Origin: Pomphorhynchus laevis
Taxonomy: Eukaryota; Acanthocephala; Palaeacanthocephala; Echinorhynchida; Pomphorhynchidae
DNA length: 64,000 bases
Assembly (NCBI GenBank): GCA_012934845.2
Contig: WNNJ02001598.1
Location: 62,001 to 126,000, forward strand
Reading direction: 5' to 3'
The translations under genes were made by a program, and so were the position numbers. The notes under the pieces were generated by a model, which saw only the letters and a program-made list of their open reading frames with translations, was not told the origin of the DNA and ran no database searches. How positions within the stretch are numbered: the stretch's first letter is position 1; each line of letters begins with the position of its first letter. Positions 42,801 to 54,800 of the stretch are shown piece by piece.

Positions 42801-45800
42801 ATCTTCCAGAAGGAAGACTGAGAAGGGTTAAGGTGAGCGATGTTCGCCTTATCCCTGCTCAGCTGGAACCTATATCTAGTGCTCCAGTATTCATTCGAGA
42901 TGGCCTGCCTGGCGGAAACAGAGACATTGGGAAGACGTAGCATTTTAGCCAAAACCTTGAGTTTTGTTGGAGTGGGATTGTAAATATGACCTTTATAGGT
43001 AGTCGAAAGAAACGCGGTAGCTTGCGAGGAGAGGAAGGAATTAAATTCGGTCAAATTCTCATTACCAATTCTGGGGAAGAGTTGGATAGCCGCCTGAAAG
43101 AAAGCCACTCTGATGGGATCAAAGTGAAACCTCCTTCTAAGCAACGTATCTTCCTCTATCCGCCAACGAATTAGGTCATGAGAGATGGTCTGTTTTTGGC
43201 GCGACTGCTCAGTACAGATGGGTTTCAACAACCACATCTTATGAAGCAGTAATATGTCGAGGAGAGAATTAGTTGTTGAGCAATGAAAAGTTGGGGACGG
43301 TGGTTTGTGAATAAGGTAATCGTTCCTGGCTCTGCAGAGTGCTGCATTAATCCAACGACCAGTTCTGTCGTTGAAGTCACCGAGTAACATGTCATAGCCA
43401 CTACCCAAGATACGGTCCAGGAGATCACGGTTTTTGTGAATTTCCCCTGGCCTAATATATATATTGGCTATGCTGATACGTTTACCATTCTTACAAAGTG
43501 AAACAGCTAAACAAGACAGGGCTGGACAAGAATAGTTTAAAAGAAGGGATGATCTTAAGGAGCATTTAACTAGGGTTAAAAGACCTTGAGATGAAGAGGC
43601 GTGAGGAGGGGTTATGTACGGAGTGAAGTGGGTGTAAATATGCTTGGGGATAAATCGAGTAATGTCATGGGGGATACGGATAGACCGCGTCTCCTGAAGG
43701 ACTATAACATCCGCATCTCTACCAGATAGAAGGCTAAGAGCAGAAGCACCTCCCGAATTCCACTGAAGTATATTCAGTGAAAAAGGCTCTTGACTACTTT
43801 GCATTGTGTTACGACAGCTGGAGTGGGATGCCTACCTCCTAGCAGAAACTAGGAGAGAGAAAGTTGCCCTTCTCACTCCCAGCCCTACCAGGAGAAGACA
43901 CTTGCCCACCGGCATTATCTTCATCTCCCTTTGAGGCCAACAACTCCCAGCATATATCATCTTTCTTTGCCAACTTCAAGGAAGCCAACTTTTGTTTAGA
44001 AGATGATCTCTTCTTAGAACGGGGGGCTCTCTTTGAAGAGGTAAGAATCGTCGATGGAGGAGAACGGGACTCCTCGAATTTCGCTATCAGATGGTTCGTT
44101 AAGGCTCGAATCTCGTCTTTATATATCTGTAGTCTTGCGTCAACAATTTTGAAAATGTCGGTGTCCGACATACCATAACCGTTTGAATTGGATAAGCTGG
44201 CAGCGGCAAAGTGGGCCGGTTTGACCGGTGCCCCACAATGCCTTAATTTGTATTCTTTGAAGATAGGACATCTTCTAGACCAGGCCGGGTGCTGACCACC
44301 ACAATTGGAACACAGAGGGGGGAGAGAACATTTCCCCTCATGGACTTCGGAAGAGCTGCAAACCCCACACGTATGGGGCCTAGTACAGTTCGAGGACCAG
44401 TGCCCCCAGAGGTGGCACCCATTGCAATGGGGGTATGTTAAGTCATCAGCATCTACGATATTGAAAGAAAGATTGTACCCCAGAAAGGGGTTACATTTGC
44501 TTTTAGCCAGACATTCCGCCTGATCGACTGCGGTAGAACAGAATGCTATTGGTATAGCCTGGCCTTTCTTGCCCAGGATTGGGCGAATATTATGAATTTT
44601 GAACTCAGATGTGAGAGCAATGATATCTTCCTCCGTTGCGAAGGGCGGAAAATTATTAATTTTCAAAGTCGCCTGAATAGGCCTGTAAGTAGTTGACCCA
44701 AATTCTTTTAGGTGTGTTTCGAAAAATTCTAGGTACGATGCTGCCAGATCTAGAGAGCTGAAAGAAACCCGGATTTCGGAATCTAAATATTTTATCGAAT
44801 TAAATAGAATTCTCTTCTTATAAGAGCTTGTAAACTCTCTCAGAAAAATATTGAAAAGATTCTTCCTTTCAAATGGTTGAAGAAGTCTGATTATTACCAG
44901 ATTCACCACTTTAGGCACAGGAGGGAGTTCTCCATCCGTGCTTGAGATTAAAAAATTAGACGAAATAGGACTAACCTTGTTTTCTTTGGCTTGAAAATTC
45001 GATGTTACATTAGAAATACCTGAGTTCCGTTCCATATTAGCTTGATTTTGTAAGTTGTTTGAAGCACCGATGGTAAATTTTTGACTGCTTGACTTTTTTC
45101 GCTTGTAAATCTTTCTGTGCTACCATCATAACAGCCTTACCAATTATTCTACGAGTAATTTCACCCACTCCAATATGCCTAATTCATGGGGTTTTGTTAA
45201 GAGCAACTGTGCGACTAAGACATAGGTTACCAATGTTACCTGAGGCATAGGTTTACTAGCTATACGGATAGCAAACATTAAAATGGCATTAGCTAATTTT
45301 GTGGGAAACGATCCAAATGATGAAAGCGTATGGCAAAAATTAGCTTAAGTAATACTATAAGGACATGCACTCCCATGAGTTCGTTTGGCTGCCTGAACTA
45401 TCATAATTCCGTCTATTTTTGAATATATGGAAGGGTGATGTATTACACAATTTTTGATCGATGCAGTCAATTTCGTATTATTTGTAACAGATTTCGCACT
45501 TGGATGTAGCTTTTTTAAATGATCTAAGACTACTTATCCCTCTTATTTCTCATCAAATTTAAAAACTGGATTTTCTATCGATTCTTGACTTAATACACTG
45601 ATAGCAGCGCCTATTTTGCCAGATTGCATTAGTCTCGAGAAAGTTTTTAATTTGTCCTGCGACGTTGTTCTCACTCTGTATTGTTGAGACGCTTTAATTT
45701 ACAAGACCTTTGCTACTTTAAATATTTCCATGAATTTGTCTGATTTCCAAAGATCGAGTCTCCTTTGAGTAGTTCTGCGAATTAAATTTGTTTTTGACTC

Positions 45801-48800
45801 ATTATTATCTGCAGCAAAGTTTAACTAATGACAGTGATTTCTTTAAGAGCAATGTCCCATCCAGTAAGTCCGTTTGGAATCACTATGTATTTAGATGCAA
45901 TAGGTTCAATAAAAGTTTTACTTGCGTCACACTGAGAGAAAGAAATGAGTTGGGACGCCATAATAAATCTTTCCATACATTATTTTTAAATTATAATTTA
46001 ATTGCATTCATTTAAAAAGCTAGTTTCATTTTCTATTATTAAAAGAAATCATATCAATATTATTATATGTTTAAAATCGCAAATTTATAAAACCATATAT
46101 TTATGTATTTTCTTTGACCTCTAATATGACCTCTAATTCTTATTCTGATACAACGTCTGTTATTTATTAGTCAATTCAAATAATGAGGTTTATTTTAAAT
46201 TTCAATTTTTTATTTTAACTTGATTTAAATTATAGAAAATCTAAAAACAATTATTAATTTTATTATTTAATTATTAAAATTTGATTTAGCATTATTATGT
46301 TTTGTTTAGTTTATAATTATATTAGATACGTAGACTCAGTTAGCTGATTTAATACGCTTATATAATGTAAAAATAATGGGTATATAAATCTAAATAATGA
46401 AATAGCTATTGTACGATGATTGAGAAGTGCTTGGAGAAGCTAGAGTAAAGCCTCTAGTATCTTGTGTGATAAGTGAGTGCAACAAAGTTGAAAGGACGCA
46501 TATGCAATGCTGTCGTTCGACCAGCCATGATTTATGCGAGAAAATTGGGTAACGAAAGCAGAAGATATTCACAGGTTAACAGTAAATGATATGAAATATT
46601 GTCCACGGGTATCAAAAGGAAGGACAAAGTCCGCAACACTAATATCCAGAAGATGTTCAAAGTGGACTCAATACAAGACGTCATGGGCCGAGCTACGATT
46701 CTTTTGGCATGCAGCAAGTGGAGAGAAATACCACTGGATGATAAGCTCTGGAAAGTTCGGGATCGAAGAGAAAAGACGTCGCGGAAGGCCAAATAAACTC
46801 TGGAAGGATTGCATAAAGGAGGAAATGAAGGCCCTGAGAATAGCGACACGAGATGTCAAAAAACGTTCGATGTAAAAAAGTTGGTTGCCTTTCTGTGATA
46901 AATAAGCTGAAGAAGATTAGAATTTTACATTTCGATAAAATGCAAACCATATCAAATACTTAATTTTGTAAATAAATACAACATCATTTAACTAAAAAAG
47001 ATTAATTCAACTAATTTTCCACGTCAATTAAACGCGAAATAAATAAATACAAATGAATAAAAGTTAAAGTGTTACTTCATTACTTCAAAAATTAGAAATA
47101 AATAAAATACTAATTATTATACTATTTTAATTTATATAAATAAATATTAATTATGCATTTATTTACATTTTTATATGAAGTATTTATAAAAGTATTTATT
47201 ACTTAATTTAAGTAATATATTCTCTCGGCAAGAAAATATAGAGTTTTAAAGTTGATACATTATTATTCGATCACAATTGTCCAATTAAATTGATTTAACT
47301 AAACATTTTTTATCGTAATACAATTTTATTTTCTTCGTATTTTAATTTTGTATAATTTACAGAAATTATAATTTTATATTGTTCACAGATTCTAAAATCA
47401 GATCAAGTAAATGAATATACGTATATAATTTTATAATTTTATATTGTTCACAGATTATAAAACCACTTACTTTTAAGCTAATGGCATTTGGATTTACAGG
47501 AAAAGGCATTACTAATCGAGACATTACGCTATTGAAAATATCGCTTAGTTATCATGGAGGATGCATGTTCGGTATGTACTGTACGAATTGGGCAATTTTA
47601 TTTGAAACATTTATATTATTCAACATTACAACATTTGATAATCATTAATTTGTCGTTTTGTAGCGATGTTCTATAATAGTGTTCTATGAAATTACAAAAT
47701 TTCTTAGATTAAAATAAACGTTTGAAATTTTTAGGATATAGCGCGTATACTTTTCTTTCATGGTTAAACGGAAACAGAAATAATCTGCTTATATCTTCAA
47801 TAGCGTCTTTGGTATTAAATTTATCAGCTTGCATGGGTAATATTTGACTTTTTATCTTATTATTTTGTTATTATTTGATTTTGCTCAATGCTATTGAAAA
47901 TTTGTTTGTGATAAAATTTTACGTGATAAAAATAATTGTATATAAATATAATTTAAAAATTAAACTCCATAATTTAAAATTTATGCAGTTTTTCTGTTCT
48001 TTGCCATTTTAGTATTAAGCTATTATTGAAAATATTAAAATTTTCAAATTTTGCCGAATTTTTAAATGGGCAAATATATTTAATTGAAATCATTTACTGC
48101 GTATACATATAGCAATAAATATTATTATTTAACAGTAAATATTATTATTATTTACGCGGATGAGACTTGGCAACAAAAGCAAAATATATTAACAGATTAG
48201 CAGTAAATGGTTCGGACGTGTATCAAGTAAAGGTTCGGACATGTTCGAACCTACTCTTCAGCATATTTAGACTTATTCTTTCGCTAACTGCTACTAGCAT
48301 AATCTGAAACCGAAACAAAACTTACAATAATCTGAGAAGTTTTATTAACCCACTGCCGTTGGGGAAAAATAAAAATTTATTAAATAATTACAAGTAAGAC
48401 GAGAACAAATCAAGAGGACAACACAAGTTTATCGATATATGAAAACGAATTTATCTCCGTGCAATAAAAAATGTGCGAAAGATCTTTGCAACTTTCTCCG
48501 CAGAATGCGCAGACAATTTCCTGATCGATCGTGGAACTTCAGAGGAATTCCACAAATTTTGCCATGATAACCGTGAATGTAAGCTCTGAATAGAACACAA
48601 CGTCCACGCGCATTTGGCTGCATCCAATATGACTGCAAATGTAACTGTGATTGGCTACGTGCATAGTCGAGACGCGATAATCGAGCATCTCATTGGGACC
48701 TGAGCTATAAAATCATGAGTGAGTTGAAGCTGACAACGATTCTGATAGTCGACTGACAGACGGCTTCCATTAAGCAGGTCAGCTATTACTACCTAATGTA

Positions 48801-51800
48801 CTTTGCAAGATACTCCTGCAAATTTCTTCTAAAATAGCAATTTTCCCTTATCTAACACGCTGAAATTCTGCACCGATTAAATCATCCAAAATGACACTAA
48901 TACCATAGTAGGTGAGGATGGGCTCTAGCATGATGCGAAAATATCGACGAACCCCGACAAAGACAGTGATGATACTCTTCTAGAATAAAACAATGCTGTA
49001 ACCAATTTACACAGTTTGTTCTCAAATTTCTTATTGAAGCACCATCGAGATGTGACGAAAACTCTTAAATATGTGTAGTCGTTATGGAAATCAACTGAGA
49101 AATTCTTAGAGTATAAGACATCCCGTTCACTAAGTATCCCACCACGTTTGAATTTAACAACTTTTGTCTTTTTTGAGTTAACCAAGAAATTAAGAAAACA
49201 ATGCGAAGCTAAGGAGTTGCACGTAAGTTTTAGATCAGAGAAAGAATAGGAAGTCACTAGAAGATCGTCGGCGTATAGAAATACGTTTATCTGAGTATCA
49301 TTTACACGTAAATATAAAGGACAGATAATCACCTTGGAGAACAGCAATTTCCTGCTTATTGTAGGAAATATGTGATCTTATCAAATATTTTCACAAAGTT
49401 TGACGAAAGTATATAAAAATAGAATTAACAAATAGCTAGTTAGTTTGATAAAAAAACAATCGTTTTAGCCGAAGAGTCTCTCTATTAATGCTGATATCGG
49501 CAGCTTTAGAAACGTCAAATAATAAAAACGTACAATAATAATATATTTTCTTAATAACAATAAAGTTTGCAGTTAATAACATAAAGGACGACTAAAAAAA
49601 CACGATTAAAAATATATCATTACATTCTTTATCATCAGTCTTCTATCCGGATATTGGGATAAGTTCCCACTAGCTGACACCAACGCGTCACTTTACGATT
49701 AAGCCACTCTGTGTCTTTCATACACCTGAAGGCCCAATTGGAGCGCAGGATGGTAGGTAGTTTCGACATGTAGAGCTTAAGAAATCTTAATATTCGCTCT
49801 GTGCAACGTCCTTTAGAAAATAAGAGGAGTATCGAGATTCCTCAGATACCCCAGTGGCGCACTTGAGCACTCTCTCCTAATGACATATGTTAGGCCCGTT
49901 TCAGAGCCCATCTAGCTCTCTGCATGACACTCTTGAGTTTATTCAAATCTGATTCGGAAATCCATTTAACTGTAATGGTAAACCCCAAGTATCTTACTCG
50001 ATGTGTGAAGACTGGAAGGGATTGATTATTCATAATGGTGGAGATATATGATATTGCTGGTTTCTTTAACTTTTCTAGATCGCAAGAGTGCATGAAAAAC
50101 AACCACATGCGATTTGGAGGAATTGAGAAGAAGATTGGAAGGGATTAACTGTTCTTTTAATCTTATGAAGAAACGGATGATGTCAGAGACTACATACATG
50201 CACCTGCGTCCAGAGAACAAGGATTTGCTATCATCAGGGTATACCACTAGATGTTGATCACGTCCAAAAGATTTAAACAGAACAATGAAGGCAGCAAGAA
50301 ATAAAATAAGAGAAAGTGTGGGGCCTTGATGCACACCTGTAATTGGGTAGAACTGACGTGCATCATAGTTATTTTGATAAAGGTGTACAGCCGTATCTTT
50401 ACCCCGTTAACAATTTTTGCAGGCAACCCGAGGAACTTGAGAGTCAAAAAATAACAAAAGCCATATAGATGTGGTCGAATACAGCAGAAAATTCCAGAAA
50501 AACAGCTACAGCAAGCTGATAACTATTTTCTTGACAAAACTGGTGCACTTAACCGATGGCTGAATAGACAGCGAATTTTCACAAACCCATGAAAACCAGG
50601 TTGGGTTTAATTGCGCCTACTTAAATAGTCTCGGATTTTACACAAGCGCTTTCTCGTAAATAAATATGATGGAATTTTGAATTGAAATGAGCCGCAGGTC
50701 TTTAGGAAATGATACCGAATAACTTTTTAGTAAAAACAACCGTCGATGACTTTAATTCTTTCAATATCGGATGGTGTGGCTAAGAGTATTTTTATGGCGA
50801 CCTCATTTCTCTGAGTGTTTGTAAAAGGCTGGCATACACGAGTGAAGGGTGGCGCACGTGTTTTGGATGTTCATGACAGCGGACTCCAGGAGTTCATAAT
50901 TTCTTTAACGGAAGTGTCTACTCTTGAAACACACCCAGGTAGGAATTTGTTGGGGAGAATGTGTGGCTCAATAATTGTGTAGGGATATAGACTGTTCAAA
51001 ATCTTTATCAAGGTTCATGCTACCAATTCAATCCAATGTCTTCTCCATCAACTAACAAACTTTTCTTTATTGACAATCTTTCAAAAAGACTGAGAAAGGT
51101 TAAGGTGAGCAATATTCGCCTTATCCCTGCTCAGTTGGAGCCTATATCTAGAACTTTAATATTCTTTCGAGATAGCCTGTTTGAAGGAAACAGGGATTGG
51201 TAAGGTATAACATTTTTGCTAGAACCTTGAGCTTTGTCGGAGTGGGATTTAAAATGTGAGCTTTAAATGTTGTCGAAAGTATCCGAGTAGCCTGCGAAGA
51301 GCGGTATGAATTAAATCGGGACAAACTCGCATTTCCTACAACAGGGGATAGTTGTATAGCAGTCTGGAAGAGGACCACTGATTGGATCAAAGTGGAATCT
51401 TCTCCTTAGCAGCGTATCATTCTCTATACGCCAACGAAGTAGGTCATTCGATGTGTACAGTTGTTGGCGCGACTGTTCATTACAGACTGTTATTAACATC
51501 TACTTCTCACATAACAGTAAAATGTTGAGGAGCGAATTTGTTGATGTGCAATGATAGGTGAGAAACGGTGGTATGTTTATATGATATGCGTTTTTAGCTC
51601 TACAAAGTGCGGCTTTAATCTAACAACCGGTCCTGCCGTTAAAATCATAAGTAACAAATCGCAATCGCTATCTAATAAACGATCCAGGAGGCCACTGTTC
51701 TTGTGAATATCCACTGCCGAATATAAATATTGGCTATGGATACGTTTACCGTTCTTATTGAGTGATATCACTAAACAACAAATGGCTGGATAAGAGTAGG

Positions 51801-54800
51801 TTAGTAAGAGGGAATATCTTAAAGAGCTCTTCACAAGAGTTAAAAGATCTTGATATGAAGATGAGTGGAGAGAGGTTATTTGCTATCATAGTGGGCGTAT
51901 ATGTGCATAGGTATAAATTGAGTAATGTTCTGGGGTGACCGGACAGATTTAGTCTCCTGAAGGACTATTACATCTGCATTTCGCCTAGCTAAAAACGAAG
52001 ACCAGAAGCACCTCCCGAATTCCACCTAATGATATTCAGTGAAAACTGATCTTGACTACTTTCCATTGGTTGCTTATAGGTAGGGGAGACATGTAGACTC
52101 GTCGTTTCAGCAGTAGGAATGTTGTCCTTCCCACTACTGCTTCCAAAAGCAGGCACATACATCCAACCCGCAGTGTTGTGGTTGAGATTAACTGGCTGAT
52201 TCTTATTATTTCCCATTCCCGTTTTCGTCTAGTTTTCCTTCTTTTGAAGCTTTAACTTGGGAGGACCAGAAGACGCTGTTCTATTCTTTGAGTTTAAAGT
52301 TGAACTCGTGCTAGAAGAGGCGCTTATAAGGAAGGTATCAAAAATTAGTCAACATACCTTCTACCATTTTCATCATCGTCTTTATAGACGCTTCATGGCG
52401 CTCGTCAAAAGAGATATGTAACCTTATCCATTAAGGTTTTATTTTTAGAAAGCTGGGCACAGGCAGTGACAACAACCTAAGGAGTGCTCTTAGGCTGTTA
52501 ATACTTAGCCTGATAAGCTTTAAAGTATTGACATTTTTGTGACCATGCCGGGTGATTGTGACTATAATTTGAGCAGACTGTATCTAAGCGTGTGCAGACG
52601 TTAGTCGAGTGTTTGTCGGGGCAAGTCAGGTATATTTTTTCAGACGTATCGCCCCAATGCTCCCATTCGTGACCGTTTTTGCAGTGGGGTACGTGTATTC
52701 ATCACCTGCGATGCGGCTGAAAATTAGATTCGACCCTAGAAAGGGGTTGTGCTTTGAGTTTTCAATCGTAATGCGTTCTGATGTGAAGTGTTGCATAATG
52801 CAATTTGTATCGTTTATTTGGATTTGCTTTTTATAAAACGTATGTTTTGTATATCGAATTTATTCTGAATGACTAGCAGATCTTATTTGTCCATGCCTGG
52901 TTCTATGTTCATTATTATTAAAGTCGCCACAATATGATTATGTTCAGCAAAACCGAATTCGTTCAAGGTAAATTTGAAGAAAACAACACAAGCTTTTGCA
53001 AAGTCATCAGATATTAAAAATATCCAGAATGTACCTGGGCAGAGTTATAAACTACTCGATCAACGTAATTAGCCAAGAAAGGCTTGAATAGCAATTTAAA
53101 ATAGTCCGTAATCATAATGTACTAATCATTATCTCTACAATGTTTACCACGTTCCTTTATGAAGGAAGTTTGACTGTAGGTCCTTTATCATCAGGACTTA
53201 CAAATCCTGATGCATTAATTCTATTAGAAGAAATTTTGATTTGGGTCATTTCTGGAAAATGTTTAATCCTCTGTCGTTGAACTGTTTACTCATTTTTTCG
53301 CGTATCAAAATGCACAAAAAGTATCAGAAAGATAAACAGCATGTACGTTTTGTTTCTGAACAAACAATGTTTGTTTAGTATGAACAAAACGAGCAAGGTT
53401 CACCGTTTCGGTGAACTGGTCGGCGAAAGCTGACCTGGATAGACTTAAACGTATCCTGAAGAGAGCTAGATGGGCCCTGGAACGGGATCAGCATATGTCA
53501 TTGAAAGGGAAAACCCATGTGCGCCTCTAGGGCACCTGGGCTATCTCGGGATTAGTCTTCTTCTCAAGAGGACGTCCCTCAGAGCAAAGACTAAGGTTTC
53601 TGAAACTTCTCGTCTCCCGTTTACCCAGCATCGTCCGCACTGATTGGATTCTTCGGGTGTGTGTGAAAGACCCCGGGTGGTTCAATCGAAAAGCGGCGTG
53701 TTGGGTCGGTTGGGGGGCTCAGATCCCCATGGATTTGAGGCCAGATTAAAGGAAGACTTCTACGAAGATTCAAGAAACTGATTATTTCATTCTACTGACA
53801 TATCTGAATTGATTTATCTTGTTTATTTAGTAATAAAACCTTTATTTATTTAAAACGAGATACAAAACGTATCAGAAAGATAAACAACATGTACGTTTTG
53901 TTTCTGCACAAACAATGTTTGTTTAGTATGAACAAAACGAGCAAAGTTTTGTTTCTAATTGAACTAGCAACAGCTTGCAAAATATTTAAAAAAATAGTAT
54001 TTTATTGACCCTTATACATAATTTCAAATTATAGTCTCATTGATCCTTCTCTAAAATTAAAAACTAGCATTTTTATTTATTTTAAAACTTGAAATATTCG
54101 TCGTTAGCGTTCTATAAAAAAGAAAGTTAAATGAGGAAACTTAACTTTCTTATTAACTTTCTTAACTAACTTTCTCATTGAGGAAAAAAGTTAATTAGAA
54201 TTGAGAAAAGAAAGTACGTATTTTATTTTATTTTAAAATAAAATACGTCTGAGAAATAAGCTAGTAGAACGAAATTTGTGGAATTATTAAGATTAGAAGA
54301 ATTATGAGGAACGTGGTGTTATTAAATGAATTATAAGGGACTATCATTTACGGAGACGAAAGAGCACTCGAACGGCGGTGTTGATTATTCGTTGTAGGGG
54401 TAGGATGATGGATTTTGGGAATTGGCGAAAAGGCTAAGGCAGTAATCGATTTTAGGGAAAAGAAGCGATGAAAGAAGAGACATACAAGAACGGAAGTCGA
54501 TAAGGGGGCGGATACGCCGGATGTCACGGAGAATTAAGTTAGATGAGTGGACCTTGTCACGGACGAAGGGTTTAATGAATTATAAGGGACTATAATTTAA
54601 TCAATAACCAATAGAAAATTTAGAAAGTGAAAATAGTTAAAATAATTGAAATTTAAGAATGAACAGTTGACTAAGAATCGAAGTGTAAGTGGACTTGTTA
54701 GTATTTAAGAACATCTGAATTGAGAGTGGATGCAGTGAAACTTGATAGTTTGCTGAATAAATATATAGAACATCATCGACAATAAATGTCGACATAATCG

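Larger units (their letters stand above)
41213..45100 (-). mobile_element. LINE copy B', apparently intact full-length element
   Basis: Flanked by the 12-bp duplication GCTTGTAAATCT at 41201 and 45101, with a (TTATC)n-like 3' tail. Both ORFs are open, so this copy is a candidate active or recently active source. It sits in intron 1 of the four-TM gene, antisense to it. Confidence 0.9.

Noticed and set aside
37403-44523. Many medium ORFs on the + strand through the LINE copies
   Set aside because: They are antisense shadows of ORF1 and ORF2, repeated identically in each copy because the LINE sequence is repeated.
18875-45100. One segmental duplication giving both B-A pairs
   Set aside because: Each element has its own target duplication and tail, and the flanking DNA of the two pairs does not match.
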